Origin: Candidatus Aminicenantota bacterium
Lineage (GTDB): Bacteria > Acidobacteriota > Aminicenantia > Aminicenantales > UBA4085
Assembly (NCBI GenBank): GCA_003141555.1
Contig: PLMN01000010.1
Location: 1-64,000, forward strand
Direction of reading: 5' to 3'
DNA: 64,000 nucleotides
The notes under the pieces were generated by a model. The model was not told the origin of the DNA and made no database searches. It worked only from the letters and a program-made list of their open reading frames with translations. Shown here one piece after another: positions 19,901 through 28,137 of the stretch; positions within the stretch are counted from its first letter, which is position 1, and each line of letters opens with the position of its first letter. Position numbers and translations under genes: made by a program.

Positions 19901-20045
19901 CGTCGGGCACGAGTTCCTGGACGGCTCCCGGCGGAAGCAGAGGTTCACGTATGCGGATGGGACAATCGTAACCATCGATTTGGAGGCCGGGACGTTCGCG
20001 ATCTCCCCCGAGCTCGCGGTTCCGGAGGCGATCCGCCGTCCCTAG
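16989..20045 (+). CDS. Secreted sialidase-type beta-propeller fused to TIM-barrel glycosidase-like domain
   Basis: A 1018-residue exported protein; residues 1-26 form a signal peptide. Residues 40-356 hold five Asp-box (BNR) motifs of the SxDxGxxW type, at about 99, 159, 209, 259 and 304 (for example SSDEGRTWG and RSDDGGRTWG), as in exo-sialidase beta-propellers. From about 440 the sequence changes to a region resembling TIM-barrel glycosidases of the DUF5696/GH101-like type, with HLDGWGFRGYDN, FAIHDQYRDYY, GAYLDVFSVVPG and SSEEPADWAV; the Asp and Glu in the last two are candidate catalytic residues. The substrate is not known; a mucin-type or sialylated glycan is a reasonable guess. The stop overlaps that of galE on the other strand (CTAG). 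Confidence 0.75.
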   Translation: MKRKLGSLLSVPALVLAALAAGSLRAGPLPGRAESPRPAAGRDFVYVCKDGGAGGYEAFPDVCRLADGRLMAVFYAGYDHVSLPSPAWPKGGRIDAVFSSDEGRTWGPPGTVFDGPDDDRDPSIVQLPSGKLLCNFFTLRRDPAAPRGLGGLGTRLVESDDAGATWSEPRTISSEYYCCSPIRHLPDGGLMLGLYREENGKSRGAVVRSDDGGRTWGPVIEIPNGGWKLDAETDVTALPDGSLLAVEREPSVSMCSSISRDGGRTWSVSLPLGFPGHCPYLLRTRDNALLLAHRLPQTSLHVSWDDGRHWSGNVLVDDVLGAYPSMVELRDGSVLIVYYEEGAGSNIRARRFRVSPSGVEWLTFDGSPAPPASPAGASGSPAARVSRDGRLWKIEGRRNGVAIDLETLAMTVRTPAAAWAMLPSSEGDLTLGTPDGKEIGRFRLSDAVRKAGAPCLTGIQAGVAISLRGFRPPSGDEIDARLDLFIGLEGADEDLVCRIQAEDGGARVRELLWPGSFGPGSFDASVVPFMQGMLLPKTWPRQVSLYEPLSYGRGLYMPWWGYQQGRSAALVLLETPADAGVRFAHPAGGPTRLDVRWVHSLGRWAYPRQVRMCFLDEGGYVDLAKRYRRFAIESGTFVSLKEKIARNPLVAKLIGAPIVHTSILYHIQPASSYYDKKDPAKNHQLTTFDARAKDLRALAAKGVGRAYVHLDGWGFRGYDNLHPDVLPPCPEAGGWEGMKRFADALDALGFIFAIHDQYRDYYLDGPTYNPRQGVINEDGGRSLHSTWYGGVQTFLCPSLALSYVKRNHAEILAHGVKMRGAYLDVFSVVPGDECYDPEHPATRGQSLAYRGACFDYVRSWGGIVSSEEPADWAVPHLDLVHHGPFALDPNPGAGPAMGIPIPLFDLVYHDAILLPWSLGRGAWGIPENDLGFLHGLGNAGLPYLPIAPSDEELRQVRTMCALNVRVGLLELVGHEFLDGSRRKQRFTYADGTIVTIDLEAGTFAISPELAVPEAIRRP

Positions 20046-21013
20046 GCCTTTTCGTGCCAGCGGCGGGCGGTCTCGATGATCGTTTCGAGATCGGAATAGC
20101 GGGGCGCCCAGCCCAGGACCTTTTCGGCCTTCTCCTTGGAGGCGAGGAGGACGGGGACGTCGCCTTCGCGGCGGGGCCTCATCCGGACCGGCACCTTGCG
20201 CCCGGTGAGGCGTTCGGCCTCGGCCACGACCTCCCGGACGGAATAGCCCCGGTTCGTTCCCAGGTTGATGAACTCGCTCCGCCGGAGGCGGCCCAGCGCC
20301 CCGAGGGCCAGGACGTGGGCGATCGCGAGGTCGGAGACATGGATGTAGTCCCGGACCGCGGTCCCGTCCGGCGTCGGGAAGTCCTCCCCGTAGATCTCCA
20401 GGGCCTCCTGCCAGCCCGAAAGCGCCCGGAGGATGTTGGGGATGAGATGCGTCTCGGGATTGTGGCATTCGCCCAGGGTGCCGTCGGGATCGGCGCCCGA
20501 GGCGTTGAAGTAGCGGAGGGAGATGAACTTCAGGCCGTAGGCCCGGTCGTAGTCCTGGAGGATGCGCTCGACCATGAGCTTGGTCCAGCCGTAGGGATTG
20601 ATGGGGGCCGTGGGGTGGTCCTCGTCGAGCGGCGTTCTCCGCGGGATGCCGTAGACCGCCGCGCTCGAGGAGAAGATGAATGCCTGGACGCCCGCGTCGA
20701 TCACGGCATCGAGCAGGTTGAGGCTGGTGACGAGGTTGCGGCCGTAGTATTTGCGGGGGTGGACGTAGGACTCGCCGACTTGGATGAGGGAGGCGAAATG
20801 GAGGACCGCGGCGATGTCCCTTCCCCGGAACGCGGCCCGGACGGCCTCCCTGTCCATCAGGTCGCCGACGATGAGCTCCGTGTCCCGAACGAAATCCCGC
20901 CGCCCGTTCGAAAGATCGTCGAAGACGACCACGTCGTACCCGCGCGCGCGGAGCTCCTTGACGGTGTGCGAGCCGATGTACCCCGCCCCGCCCGCGACCA
21001 GGATCTGGCTCAT
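20042..21013 (-). CDS. galE: UDP-glucose 4-epimerase
   Basis: Interconverts UDP-glucose and UDP-galactose for glycan synthesis. The 323-residue SDR-type product begins MSQILVAGGAGYIGSHTVKE (NAD-binding GxxGxxG), has the catalytic Ser-Tyr-Lys region SSSAAVYG and NPYGWTK, and LRYFNASGADPDG and TAVRDYIHVSDL, all GalE hallmarks. Its ATG overlaps the stop of the upstream nucleotidyltransferase gene (ATGA), implying a two-gene operon. A longer in-frame extension upstream is arginine-rich and lies inside the neighbouring gene; it is rejected. Confidence 0.96.
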   Translation of the reverse strand: MSQILVAGGAGYIGSHTVKELRARGYDVVVFDDLSNGRRDFVRDTELIVGDLMDREAVRAAFRGRDIAAVLHFASLIQVGESYVHPRKYYGRNLVTSLNLLDAVIDAGVQAFIFSSSAAVYGIPRRTPLDEDHPTAPINPYGWTKLMVERILQDYDRAYGLKFISLRYFNASGADPDGTLGECHNPETHLIPNILRALSGWQEALEIYGEDFPTPDGTAVRDYIHVSDLAIAHVLALGALGRLRRSEFINLGTNRGYSVREVVAEAERLTGRKVPVRMRPRREGDVPVLLASKEKAEKVLGWAPRYSDLETIIETARRWHEKA

Positions 21014-22452
21014 GGCGTCCCTCCGACGAGCGATTTCGCGATCTTGAGCCCCTTGGCCCGGGTTTGGAATTCGTTGTCCAGCTGCCGCCGGTAGAGCTCG
21101 TCGAGCATCCGGCCCATGCCCGGCCCGGGCGCGACTCCCAGCCCGATCAGGTCCCGCCCCAGGACGAGCGGCCGGATCGTCGTCCGGCTGACGCGCAGCT
21201 CCTCGAACTTGGCCAGCAGCCATTTTCCCTCGCGGTCCAGCCCGCGGACGGGCCGCCCGCCGCGGCCCGCCCGGTCGGCCGCGTCCAGGTAGACCGCCAG
21301 CTCAATCTCGCCGCCCGTGTCGGCGGCGAAGCGGTTGAACGCCTTGCGGGTCACGGACTCCCGGCGGAGCCAGAGATCGGAGGCGCGGTGGTGGGTCTTG
21401 ATCAGCATGAGGACGGTCTTGCGGAGCGGATAGCCGTTCCAGGAGAAGATCCGGAACCGGGTGAAGATCTTGCGGGCGAGGCGCTCGCTCGCCCCGTCGT
21501 GCCCGGCGCTCGTGATCACCATCCGGCCGCGCTTGAATTCCCACTGGGTCGTCTCCGCCTTCCCGATGTCGTGGTAGAGCGCGGCGAGATCCAGGGCGAG
21601 CGACGGGCCGGGGGCGAGCTTGAACAGGCGGGCCAGGCGCGCCGCCTGGTCGACGGCGAGGCGGGTGTGGTGCCAGACCGTGTGGTGGCCGAAGTCGTCC
21701 TTCTCGGGGTGGAAGAGCGAGTCCTGGATGACCAGGGTCAGGGCATAGAGCTCCGGAAAGAGCCGGCGGAGGGCGCCGAGCTTGAACAGCTCCTCGAGGC
21801 CGAGGGAGGGCCGCTCGGAAAGGAGGAGGATCTTGAAGAGCTCCTCGTTGACCCTCTCGACGCTGAGCCCGGCGAGATCGACGTCGCGGGCCAGGGGATA
21901 GACGGCCGGATCGACGGCAAAGCCCAGGACCGAGGCGAAGCGGGCCGCCCGCAAGACGCGCAGCGGATCCTCGGGGAAGGCCCGGGGGTTTGTGACCCGG
22001 ATGACCTTGGATTTGATATCGGCCGCCCCGCCGAACGGGTCCACGAGGCGGTCGTCGGAGAGGCGGAAGGCGATGCTGTTGCACCGGAAGTCGCGCCGCT
22101 CGAGGTCGGCCTCGATGGGCAGGTTGGGATCGGCCAACACCCGGATGTCCTTGTGGCCGCGGGCCCCGTCGCCGATCGGCCGGTCGATCCGGGGCAGAGC
22201 GACGTCGTAGGTCTTGCCCCGGATAGTGAATTTGATGATGCCGAAGCTCCGGCCGACGAGGTCCACCTTGCCCTGCGGCTCGAGCCGGGCGATGATCTCC
22301 TCGAGCGGATGCCCGGCCACGAGGATGTCCACGTCCCCGGCGGGGATTCCGCGGAGGAGGTCGCGGACGAAGCCGCCCACGGCGTAGACGTCGGGGCCGA
22401 AGAGCTCCACGAAGAGAGCCTTGTCGGGGAATTCAGCCTTGAGGGCTTTCAT
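21010..22452 (-). CDS. CCA-adding enzyme / tRNA nucleotidyltransferase with HD domain
   Basis: Adds or repairs the 3' CCA end of tRNAs. The 480-residue product has the class II nucleotidyltransferase head: YAVGGFVRDLLRG, then the DxD metal motif GDVDILVAG, RRDFRCNSIAF (here ERRDFRCNSIAFRL) and RVLRAARFASVLGF. The C-terminal half carries an HD phosphohydrolase motif (HHTVWHHTRLAVD...LYHDIGKAETT), as in the E. coli Cca type. A poly(A) polymerase role cannot be excluded. A TATAAT box ends 9 nt before the ATG. Confidence 0.9.
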   Translation of the reverse strand: MKALKAEFPDKALFVELFGPDVYAVGGFVRDLLRGIPAGDVDILVAGHPLEEIIARLEPQGKVDLVGRSFGIIKFTIRGKTYDVALPRIDRPIGDGARGHKDIRVLADPNLPIEADLERRDFRCNSIAFRLSDDRLVDPFGGAADIKSKVIRVTNPRAFPEDPLRVLRAARFASVLGFAVDPAVYPLARDVDLAGLSVERVNEELFKILLLSERPSLGLEELFKLGALRRLFPELYALTLVIQDSLFHPEKDDFGHHTVWHHTRLAVDQAARLARLFKLAPGPSLALDLAALYHDIGKAETTQWEFKRGRMVITSAGHDGASERLARKIFTRFRIFSWNGYPLRKTVLMLIKTHHRASDLWLRRESVTRKAFNRFAADTGGEIELAVYLDAADRAGRGGRPVRGLDREGKWLLAKFEELRVSRTTIRPLVLGRDLIGLGVAPGPGMGRMLDELYRRQLDNEFQTRAKGLKIAKSLVGGTP

Positions 22453-22461
22453 GGCGCCCTC

Positions 22462-22467
22462 ATTATA
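22462..22467 (-). promoter_or_regulatory. -10 box in front of the CCA-adding enzyme gene
   Basis: A perfect TATAAT on the minus strand, 9 nt before the ATG at 22452. The -35 region (TTCAAT at 17-nt spacing) is poor, so the assignment is tentative; if right, the mRNA has almost no leader. Confidence 0.4.
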
Positions 22468-22680
22468 AATGATTTCCGGGGCCGATTGAAAACTTGCTTT
22501 TGCCCGGAATCCGAATTAATATTATTCTCAAAAGAGGATTATCCGTGCTTGACGGGGGCGATTTTTGCCGTTCGGGGAAAAGGGCGTTCCTCGCGAGCTC
22601 GTCGCTATCTAATCGCCGAAGGAAGATCTCGCGGTTCGGACTGCCGGATACGGTGGGAAGATGATCATGGGAAAGGGCGC

Positions 22681-25047
22681 ATGAGGCCCCCCAAGAAAAA
22701 AAACGTTCCTCCCGATGCCGTCCCTCCGGCGGCGGGCTCGCCCGGGGCTGCGTCACCTGCGCAAGCAGGTTCTGGAATGCGCAGGCAGGCGGAGGAGATC
22801 GCCCGGACAAAAGACGCCCCGTCCCGGGAAAGCCTCGAGGCGCTGTCGCCCGAAGAAGCGCGGCGGACGCTCCATGAGCTGCGGGTTCACCAGATCGAGC
22901 TGGAGATGCAGAACGAGGAGCTGCGCCGGACGCAGGCGGAGCTGGACACCGCGCGGGCGCGCTATTTCGACTTGGACGACCTGGCCCCGATGGGCTATTG
23001 CACCGTCAATGAGCAAGGGCTGATCCTGGAGGCCAACTTCACGGCCGCGATTTTGTTGGGCGTAGCCCGGGAGGCGCTGGTCAAGCAGCCGTTCTCCCGG
23101 TTCGTCCTCAAAGAGGACCAGAGTGCCTTCTTCCGGCTCTACAAACAGCTCTTTGAGACCGGCGCGCAGGTCTGCGAATTGAGGATGCTCCGTCGGGACG
23201 GCCCTCATTTCAGGGCGCGGATCATGGCGACCGCCGCTCGGGACGCCGCGGGGGCATCCGTGTGCCGCGTCGTGTTGAGCGACATCACCGCCCAAAATAT
23301 TATCCTGGAAGCGTTCCATCGGAAAGGGCAGGAATCGCGGGAGACGAACGGCGATGGGATCCATTTCGACCGTGCCGTCGCGCCCGATCCGCAAAGTCCG
23401 CCGGTCAGGGGTTCCGAAGAGCCCCTCGACATCCTGCTCTTGGAAGACGAACCGCCGCACGCCGAATCCATCAAACGGGCGTTCCTTGATGCCGATCTGA
23501 AGACGGCCATCCGCTGGGTCCAGACTCTGAGGGATTATCACGCCCTCGTGGCCGATCACCCGCCGGATATCGCCATTGTCGATATCGAATTGCCGGACGG
23601 GAATGCGACGAACGTTCTGACCTCGCCGCCTGCGGCCGGCCCCTTCCCCATTCTGATCTTGAGCGGCCACGGCGATGAGCGGATTGCGGTGGAGGCGATG
23701 AAGGCGGGCGCGATCGATTATGTCGAGAAGTCCTCCGGGTCTTTTGCCGACATCCCCCATATCGTCGAGCGTTCCCTTCGCGAGTGGGATCTGCTCCAAG
23801 CCCGCAAACGGGCGGAAGAGACGCTGCGCCGGATGGAAGAGAATTTTCGCTGCTCGCTGGACGATTCGCCGCTCGGCGTGCGGATCATGACCGCGAACGG
23901 CAAGACGCTGTACGCCAACCGGGAGCTGCTGGACTATTATGGCTTCGACCGCTTCGAGGACTTCGACAAAAAATCCCTCCGGGAGCGCTACACGCCCCAG
24001 AGCTATGCCGAGTTCCAAATCCGGAAGCAAGTCCGGGAACGGGGTGAGTTCGGCCCGACGGAATATGAAATCTCCATCGTCCGGACAAACGGCGAGATCC
24101 GCCATCTCCAGGTTTTTCGCAAAGAGGTCTTTTGGAACGGCGAACGACAGTTCCAGGCGCTCTATCGCGACATCACCGAGGAGAAGAAGCGAGGCGAAGC
24201 CCTGAGGCTGTCCGAGGAGACGATCCAGGGCCAAAAGACGCTCTTGGAGCGGCAAAGCATATCCGTGGAAGAACTGATCGGCCGATTGACCCGCTCCCGG
24301 GAAGACCTCGCCGCTTCGTACGCGGCCTTGAAGGCGAACAAAGACGAGCTGGTTCGTTCGGAGAAGCTCGCCTTTACCGGCCGGATGGCGGCCGGCATCG
24401 CCCATGAGATCCGAAATCCCCTGACCAACATCGTTTTATCTCTTCGCCAACTCCAGAAGGCGGGCCGAATAAAGCCGGAGAATCTTCCCTATGCCGAAAT
24501 CATGGAGAGAAATTCCCGGAGGATCGAATATCTGGTCACGGAACTTCTGAACTGCGCCCGTCCGATAAAACTGGACCTTCTGCCTTGGGATATCCATCGG
24601 ATCATCGAAGATGCCCTGAATCTTCTGAACGTCAGGCAAAAAATGCAGAGGATCATCGTGACGAAGAGCCTGACCGATCAGCCCTCGATCCTGCCCGCGG
24701 ACAAGGAATATCTGGGGCGCGTTTTCCTGAACATTCTCAGCAATGCGATCGAGGCCATGCCCCACGGCGGCGCCTTGTCGATCGACACGATTCGAGATGC
24801 GGACTATTTCCGGATCCGGATCCGGGATGAAGGAATCGGCATACCGGAAAAGAACCTGATCCGGATCTTCGATCCTTTCTTCAGCACCAAGAAAGGAGGC
24901 ACGGGTTTGGGATTGTCCACCTGTCAAAATATCGTGACCAGCCATGGGGGCTTGATCGAGGTCGAAAGCGCTTGGAGGAAAGGATCCACCTTCACGGTTT
25001 CCCTACCGCTCGGATTCAAGCCGCTCGATCGCAGCCAAGATCTTTGA
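22681..25047 (+). CDS. Hybrid sensor histidine kinase (PAS-REC-PAS-HisKA-HATPase)
   Basis: A 788-residue soluble kinase with no transmembrane segment, so probably a cytoplasmic sensor. Order: coiled coil ~45-95, PAS ~92-210, receiver ~249-365 with phospho-acceptor Asp301 in IVDIELPDG, PAS ~385-500, a long helix, HisKA with His575 in AHEIRNPL, N box NILSNAIEAM, and ATP lid DEGIG and GTGLGL. An internal receiver upstream of the kinase core is unusual. ATG 22681 follows GGGAAAGG; the frame is open far upstream but that part is antisense to the CCA-enzyme gene. It heads a kinase-receiver-NtrC set directly before the gas vesicle genes and probably controls them. Confidence 0.92.
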   Translation: MRPPKKKNVPPDAVPPAAGSPGAASPAQAGSGMRRQAEEIARTKDAPSRESLEALSPEEARRTLHELRVHQIELEMQNEELRRTQAELDTARARYFDLDDLAPMGYCTVNEQGLILEANFTAAILLGVAREALVKQPFSRFVLKEDQSAFFRLYKQLFETGAQVCELRMLRRDGPHFRARIMATAARDAAGASVCRVVLSDITAQNIILEAFHRKGQESRETNGDGIHFDRAVAPDPQSPPVRGSEEPLDILLLEDEPPHAESIKRAFLDADLKTAIRWVQTLRDYHALVADHPPDIAIVDIELPDGNATNVLTSPPAAGPFPILILSGHGDERIAVEAMKAGAIDYVEKSSGSFADIPHIVERSLREWDLLQARKRAEETLRRMEENFRCSLDDSPLGVRIMTANGKTLYANRELLDYYGFDRFEDFDKKSLRERYTPQSYAEFQIRKQVRERGEFGPTEYEISIVRTNGEIRHLQVFRKEVFWNGERQFQALYRDITEEKKRGEALRLSEETIQGQKTLLERQSISVEELIGRLTRSREDLAASYAALKANKDELVRSEKLAFTGRMAAGIAHEIRNPLTNIVLSLRQLQKAGRIKPENLPYAEIMERNSRRIEYLVTELLNCARPIKLDLLPWDIHRIIEDALNLLNVRQKMQRIIVTKSLTDQPSILPADKEYLGRVFLNILSNAIEAMPHGGALSIDTIRDADYFRIRIRDEGIGIPEKNLIRIFDPFFSTKKGGTGLGLSTCQNIVTSHGGLIEVESAWRKGSTFTVSLPLGFKPLDRSQDL

Positions 25048-25072
25048 GGGGAGTCCAGCCGGGGGGAACGGA

Positions 25073-25729
25073 ATGAAGGCCGACGCGAGGTGGGATATCA
25101 AATTGGGCGGCAGCGTCTATCACCATGTCCCGAACGCCCGCCTGAGGCGCTGGATCAAGACCGGCAAGATCAAAGTCGGCGAAGCGGTCGTCTGCCTCGC
25201 CGATTCGTCCGACTGGCGCAAACTCGAAGACATGGACGACCTTCGGCCTTTAATTAAGCTTCAGGCTACGGCCTCCAAGAAAAGAAAAAGGTCCTTGTCG
25301 GCGGAAAAGGCCGGCCCCGGGCGGAAGCGGATTCAAAGCATTCTGCTCATCGACGACGAGAAGGACTTGTGCGCTCTGTTGGGGAATGCCCTCAGCTCTC
25401 GGGGCTTCCAGATGGAGTACGCCCATACGCGCGGAGAGGCGCTGAAGTGCCTGGCCGGGCGGCGGCCGGACCTTATTTTGTTGGATCTCAGTCTCCCCGA
25501 CGGCGACGGCCTGGCGTTGCTGTCCCATTTACGGAAAACGAGGCCCGCGCCCGCCGTCATCATCACGACCGCCTTCGGCAGCGAAGAAGTCCGGAGCGAA
25601 GCCGAGAAATTGGGCGCCTCGGGCTTTCTGGACAAGCCGTATGATGAAGAGGACGTCATTCGCAAGATACGAAAGATCGGCATTCCGGACGGCCAATGGG
25701 GCCCCCGCGGCGCCGAAACGGGTGGATGA
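25073..25729 (+). CDS. Response regulator receiver with N-terminal GYF-like domain
   Basis: A 218-residue protein. The N-terminal 60 residues (VYHHVPNARLRRWIKTGKIK...WRKLEDMDDL) resemble small GYF_2-like modules seen in bacterial signalling proteins; this is a loose match. A lysine-rich linker leads to a receiver domain from ~88 (SILLIDDEKDL), phospho-acceptor Asp138 in LILLDLSLPDGDG, and the conserved Lys in FLDKPYDEED. No output domain follows. It sits between the hybrid kinase and the NtrC-type regulator and overlaps the latter (ATGA), so it may be a phosphorelay intermediate. Confidence 0.85.
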   Translation: MKADARWDIKLGGSVYHHVPNARLRRWIKTGKIKVGEAVVCLADSSDWRKLEDMDDLRPLIKLQATASKKRKRSLSAEKAGPGRKRIQSILLIDDEKDLCALLGNALSSRGFQMEYAHTRGEALKCLAGRRPDLILLDLSLPDGDGLALLSHLRKTRPAPAVIITTAFGSEEVRSEAEKLGASGFLDKPYDEEDVIRKIRKIGIPDGQWGPRGAETGG

Positions 25730-27096
25730 AAATGGAAACCATTCTCATTGTCGATGATGATCAGGATTTCCGATTCAATCTGTCCACGATTTTGACGGGC
25801 GCGGGATATGAAGTCCGGACCGCGTCCACCGGCCATCAGGCGATCAAGGACGTCGCCCGATGCGCCCCCAGCCTCGCCTTATTGGATTTCCGGCTTCCGG
25901 ATATGGACGGGATCAAAGTCTTTGAAGGGATGCGAAAAATCGATCGGGATCTGATCGCCATCATGGTGACCGGCTATGGCGACGTCAAGGGCGCGGTCTT
26001 GGCCATGAAAATGGGGGTCCATGACTATATCGCCAAGCCCTTTGATGAGGAAGAGCTGATCTTGATCATTCAAAAGGCCTTGGAGACCCGGAGCCTGAGC
26101 CAGGAGGTGGAGAGATTACGGACCCGCCTGGGAGAAAGCCGGGATGTCGAGGATTTCATGGGCAAGAGTCCCCGAATTCAACAGATCCTGAAACAGGTTG
26201 AGATTATCGCCCCGACGAACATGACCGTCGTCCTTCAGGGCGCCAGCGGAACGGGCAAAGAGCTGATCGCCCGGCGGATTCATTACTTGAGCCGGCGTCG
26301 GGATCGGCCTTTCGTAGCCGTCGATTGCGGCGCATTGCCCGAGACGCTGATGGAGAGCGAATTCTTCGGCTATGAAAAGGGCGCGTTCACGGGAGCCGAT
26401 GGCCGAAAAGACGGCCGGTTCGAGCAAGCCCAAGGCGGGACGCTTTTTTTGGATGAAATCGCGAATCTTTCCGAGGCCATCCAGATGAAGCTCCTTCGGG
26501 TTCTCCAGGAACGAAAAGTCCGGCATTTGGGCGGCCAGAAAGAAATCAACGTCGATGTGCGCATTCTCGTGGCCTCCAATTTTCTTCTCTCGGAGCAAGT
26601 CCGCCTGGGACGATTCCGGGAGGACCTCTTTCATCGGCTCAATGAGTTTCAAATCGCGCTGCCTCGATTGACCGAACGGATGGAGGACATTCCCGTTCTG
26701 GCGAAGTACTTCCGGGAGGGGGCGAACCGCGAGTTTCACAAGGACGTCAAGCATTTTTCGCCGGAGGCCATGAAAGGCATCCTGCATTATGCCTGGCCGG
26801 GCAATGTCCGGGAGTTCATGAACATCATCCGCCGCGCGGTCCTGCTGGCGGACTCGGACACGATCGAGCTCGACCAGCTGTTCATGAATCCGATCCCTTC
26901 GACGAGCGGGGCGAATGATGAGACCGCGAAGCCCCTGGACAAGGGCGCGTCTTTCGAGGAGATCACCCGGAATTTTGAGATGGACGTCATTCGGAAGGCC
27001 TTGAAGGAAGCGGGCGGGAAAAAAGCAAAGGCGGCGGAGCTTTTGAAGCTGAATAAAAAAACCCTCTATCGCAAACTCAAAAGCATGAATATATAG
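25726..27096 (+). CDS. NtrC-family sigma-54-dependent response regulator
   Basis: A 456-residue enhancer-binding protein. Receiver 4-118 with phospho-acceptor Asp54 (LLDFRLPDMDG); sigma-54 AAA+ domain ~145-370 with Walker A GASGTGKE at 172-179, the sigma-54-contacting GAFTGA loop at 219-224 and Walker B TLFLDEIA; Fis-type helix-turn-helix at the C terminus (AAELLKLNKKTLYRKLKS). The ATG at 25726 overlaps the previous stop. Two near-perfect -24/-12 promoters lie downstream in the gas vesicle operons and a third before the OMP gene at 43740, so this protein is the obvious candidate activator. Analogous NtrC-like control of gas vesicles is known in Serratia. Confidence 0.95.
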   Translation: MKMETILIVDDDQDFRFNLSTILTGAGYEVRTASTGHQAIKDVARCAPSLALLDFRLPDMDGIKVFEGMRKIDRDLIAIMVTGYGDVKGAVLAMKMGVHDYIAKPFDEEELILIIQKALETRSLSQEVERLRTRLGESRDVEDFMGKSPRIQQILKQVEIIAPTNMTVVLQGASGTGKELIARRIHYLSRRRDRPFVAVDCGALPETLMESEFFGYEKGAFTGADGRKDGRFEQAQGGTLFLDEIANLSEAIQMKLLRVLQERKVRHLGGQKEINVDVRILVASNFLLSEQVRLGRFREDLFHRLNEFQIALPRLTERMEDIPVLAKYFREGANREFHKDVKHFSPEAMKGILHYAWPGNVREFMNIIRRAVLLADSDTIELDQLFMNPIPSTSGANDETAKPLDKGASFEEITRNFEMDVIRKALKEAGGKKAKAAELLKLNKKTLYRKLKSMNI

Positions 27097-27109
27097 ACAA
27101 TTCTGCCCT
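27094..27109 (+). promoter_or_regulatory. Candidate upstream activator site 1 (gvp operon 1)
   Basis: TAGACAATTCTGCCCT. Its reverse complement, AGGGCAGAATTGTCTA, matches the dyad at 30394-30409 (AGGACAGAATTGTCCT) in 13 of 16 positions. A further ATTGTCCC lies at 27125-27132. The site is about 160 nt upstream of the predicted start of transcription, a normal range for a sigma-54 activator. It begins at the last codon of the NtrC gene. Confidence 0.55.
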
Positions 27110-27212
27110 TTTTCTTGTCTCACGATTGTCCCTTTCCAGCTCAATCTGTCCGTCACGACTAAATAGACGGGCAAGATCGGGTCCTATAACGTTTATTCAC
27201 AGCGAGTTACGC

Positions 27213-27229
27213 AATTCCGGAGCGGAATT
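27213..27229 (+). repeat. Inverted repeat just upstream of the -24 element
   Basis: AATTCCG and CGGAATT flank a 3-nt centre (GAG), a perfect 7-bp dyad ending 7 nt before the -24 box of operon 1. An operator for a second regulator is possible; nothing else supports it. Confidence 0.45.
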
Positions 27230-27236
27230 CGCGGGT

Positions 27237-27252
27237 TGGCACCGTTATTGCT
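27237..27252 (+). promoter_or_regulatory. Sigma-54 promoter of gvp operon 1
   Basis: TGGCACCGTTATTGCT carries the invariant GG and GC at the correct 12-nt offset and the TGGCAC/TTGCT consensus. Predicted transcription start near 27262, about 50 nt before the GTG of the first gvp gene. Confidence 0.88.
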
Positions 27253-27312
27253 AATAAGATAAGAGTCCGGGCGGTGGCAAGTGTTTTATGCCGCCGGGAA
27301 AGAGGGTGCCGG

Positions 27313-28128
27313 GTGGAAGGCTTCTATTTGTATTGCGTGAGGAAGAGCGGCGGGCCGTCTGTCGGCTTCGCCACCAAAGGCATCGATGAAAAGGGAGAGG
27401 TCTTCACCCGGACTTTTCAGGGATTGGAGGCCGTCATCAGCCGGGTGCCCTTGGAGGAATTCGATTCCGATATCGTCCGAAACAAGGCCCGAAACGATCT
27501 CTCCTGGATCAAGAACATGGCCGTTCTTCATGAGGCGGTCATCGAAGAAGCGATGAGAGGGCCCGGGGAAATCTTGAGTTTGATCCCCTTGAAATTCGGG
27601 ACGATATTTAAAGACGAGCATGCGCTCGAAGCAACCTTGGCCGAACACTACGAACAATTCCAGGAGACGTTGGATCGGCTGACGGGAAAGCAGGAATGGG
27701 GCGTCAAGGCGTATTTGACGGATCAACAAATGTTCGAGCAGTCGGTCAAGGAGGACAATGCGGCCATCCGGAAAAAGGCGGGAGAAATGGCGGGGCTGCC
27801 GGAGGGCATGGCTTTTCTGATGGAGGAAGAGTTCAACGACTTCGTTTCCCGCGAAGCGAACAAGGCCTTGGATCTTCTGGCCGAGGGCTTGACCGAAAGC
27901 TTAGGCCGGTATGCCGAAGCCGTGGTCCTGAGTCCCAGTTTGGGGAAGGAATTGACGGGCAAGCGCGAGCCCATGGTGTTCAATGCCGCCTGTTTGGTCC
28001 GGAGCGGGACCATCGAAGAATTTCGAGAAGCGGCCCGCCAACTCCTGGGGGAAATCCGGGAAAAAGGACTGGACCTCGAGGTCAGCGGTCCCTGGCCGGC
28101 CTATCATTTCGCGACGCTCGAAAAATAG
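27313..28128 (+). CDS. gvpF: Gas vesicle protein GvpF/GvpL family (GTG start)
   Basis: GvpF/L proteins are minor shell or assembly factors that interact with GvpA. The 271-residue product opens GFYLYCVRKSG, the family start, and has the conserved middle region LHEAVIEEAMRGPGEILSLIPLKFGTIF and C-terminal LEVSGPWPAYHFA. GTG 27313 is preferred because a GAGGG site lies 6 nt before it; a GTG at 27274 is in frame but lies only about 12 nt after the predicted transcription start. It heads operon 1 and is one of four family members in the cluster. Confidence 0.9.
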   Translation: MEGFYLYCVRKSGGPSVGFATKGIDEKGEVFTRTFQGLEAVISRVPLEEFDSDIVRNKARNDLSWIKNMAVLHEAVIEEAMRGPGEILSLIPLKFGTIFKDEHALEATLAEHYEQFQETLDRLTGKQEWGVKAYLTDQQMFEQSVKEDNAAIRKKAGEMAGLPEGMAFLMEEEFNDFVSREANKALDLLAEGLTESLGRYAEAVVLSPSLGKELTGKREPMVFNAACLVRSGTIEEFREAARQLLGEIREKGLDLEVSGPWPAYHFATLEK

Positions 28129-28137
28129 GATACAAGG

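Noticed and set aside
22540-22570. Possible sigma-54 promoter before the hybrid kinase
   Set aside because: The GG/GC spacing can be fitted in the G-rich stretch before TTTTTGCC, but the rest of the -24 consensus is missing.
21064-22680. The open upstream part of the hybrid kinase frame
   Set aside because: It is antisense to the CCA-enzyme gene and shows no kinase-related sequence; ATG 22681 has a proper ribosome-binding site.
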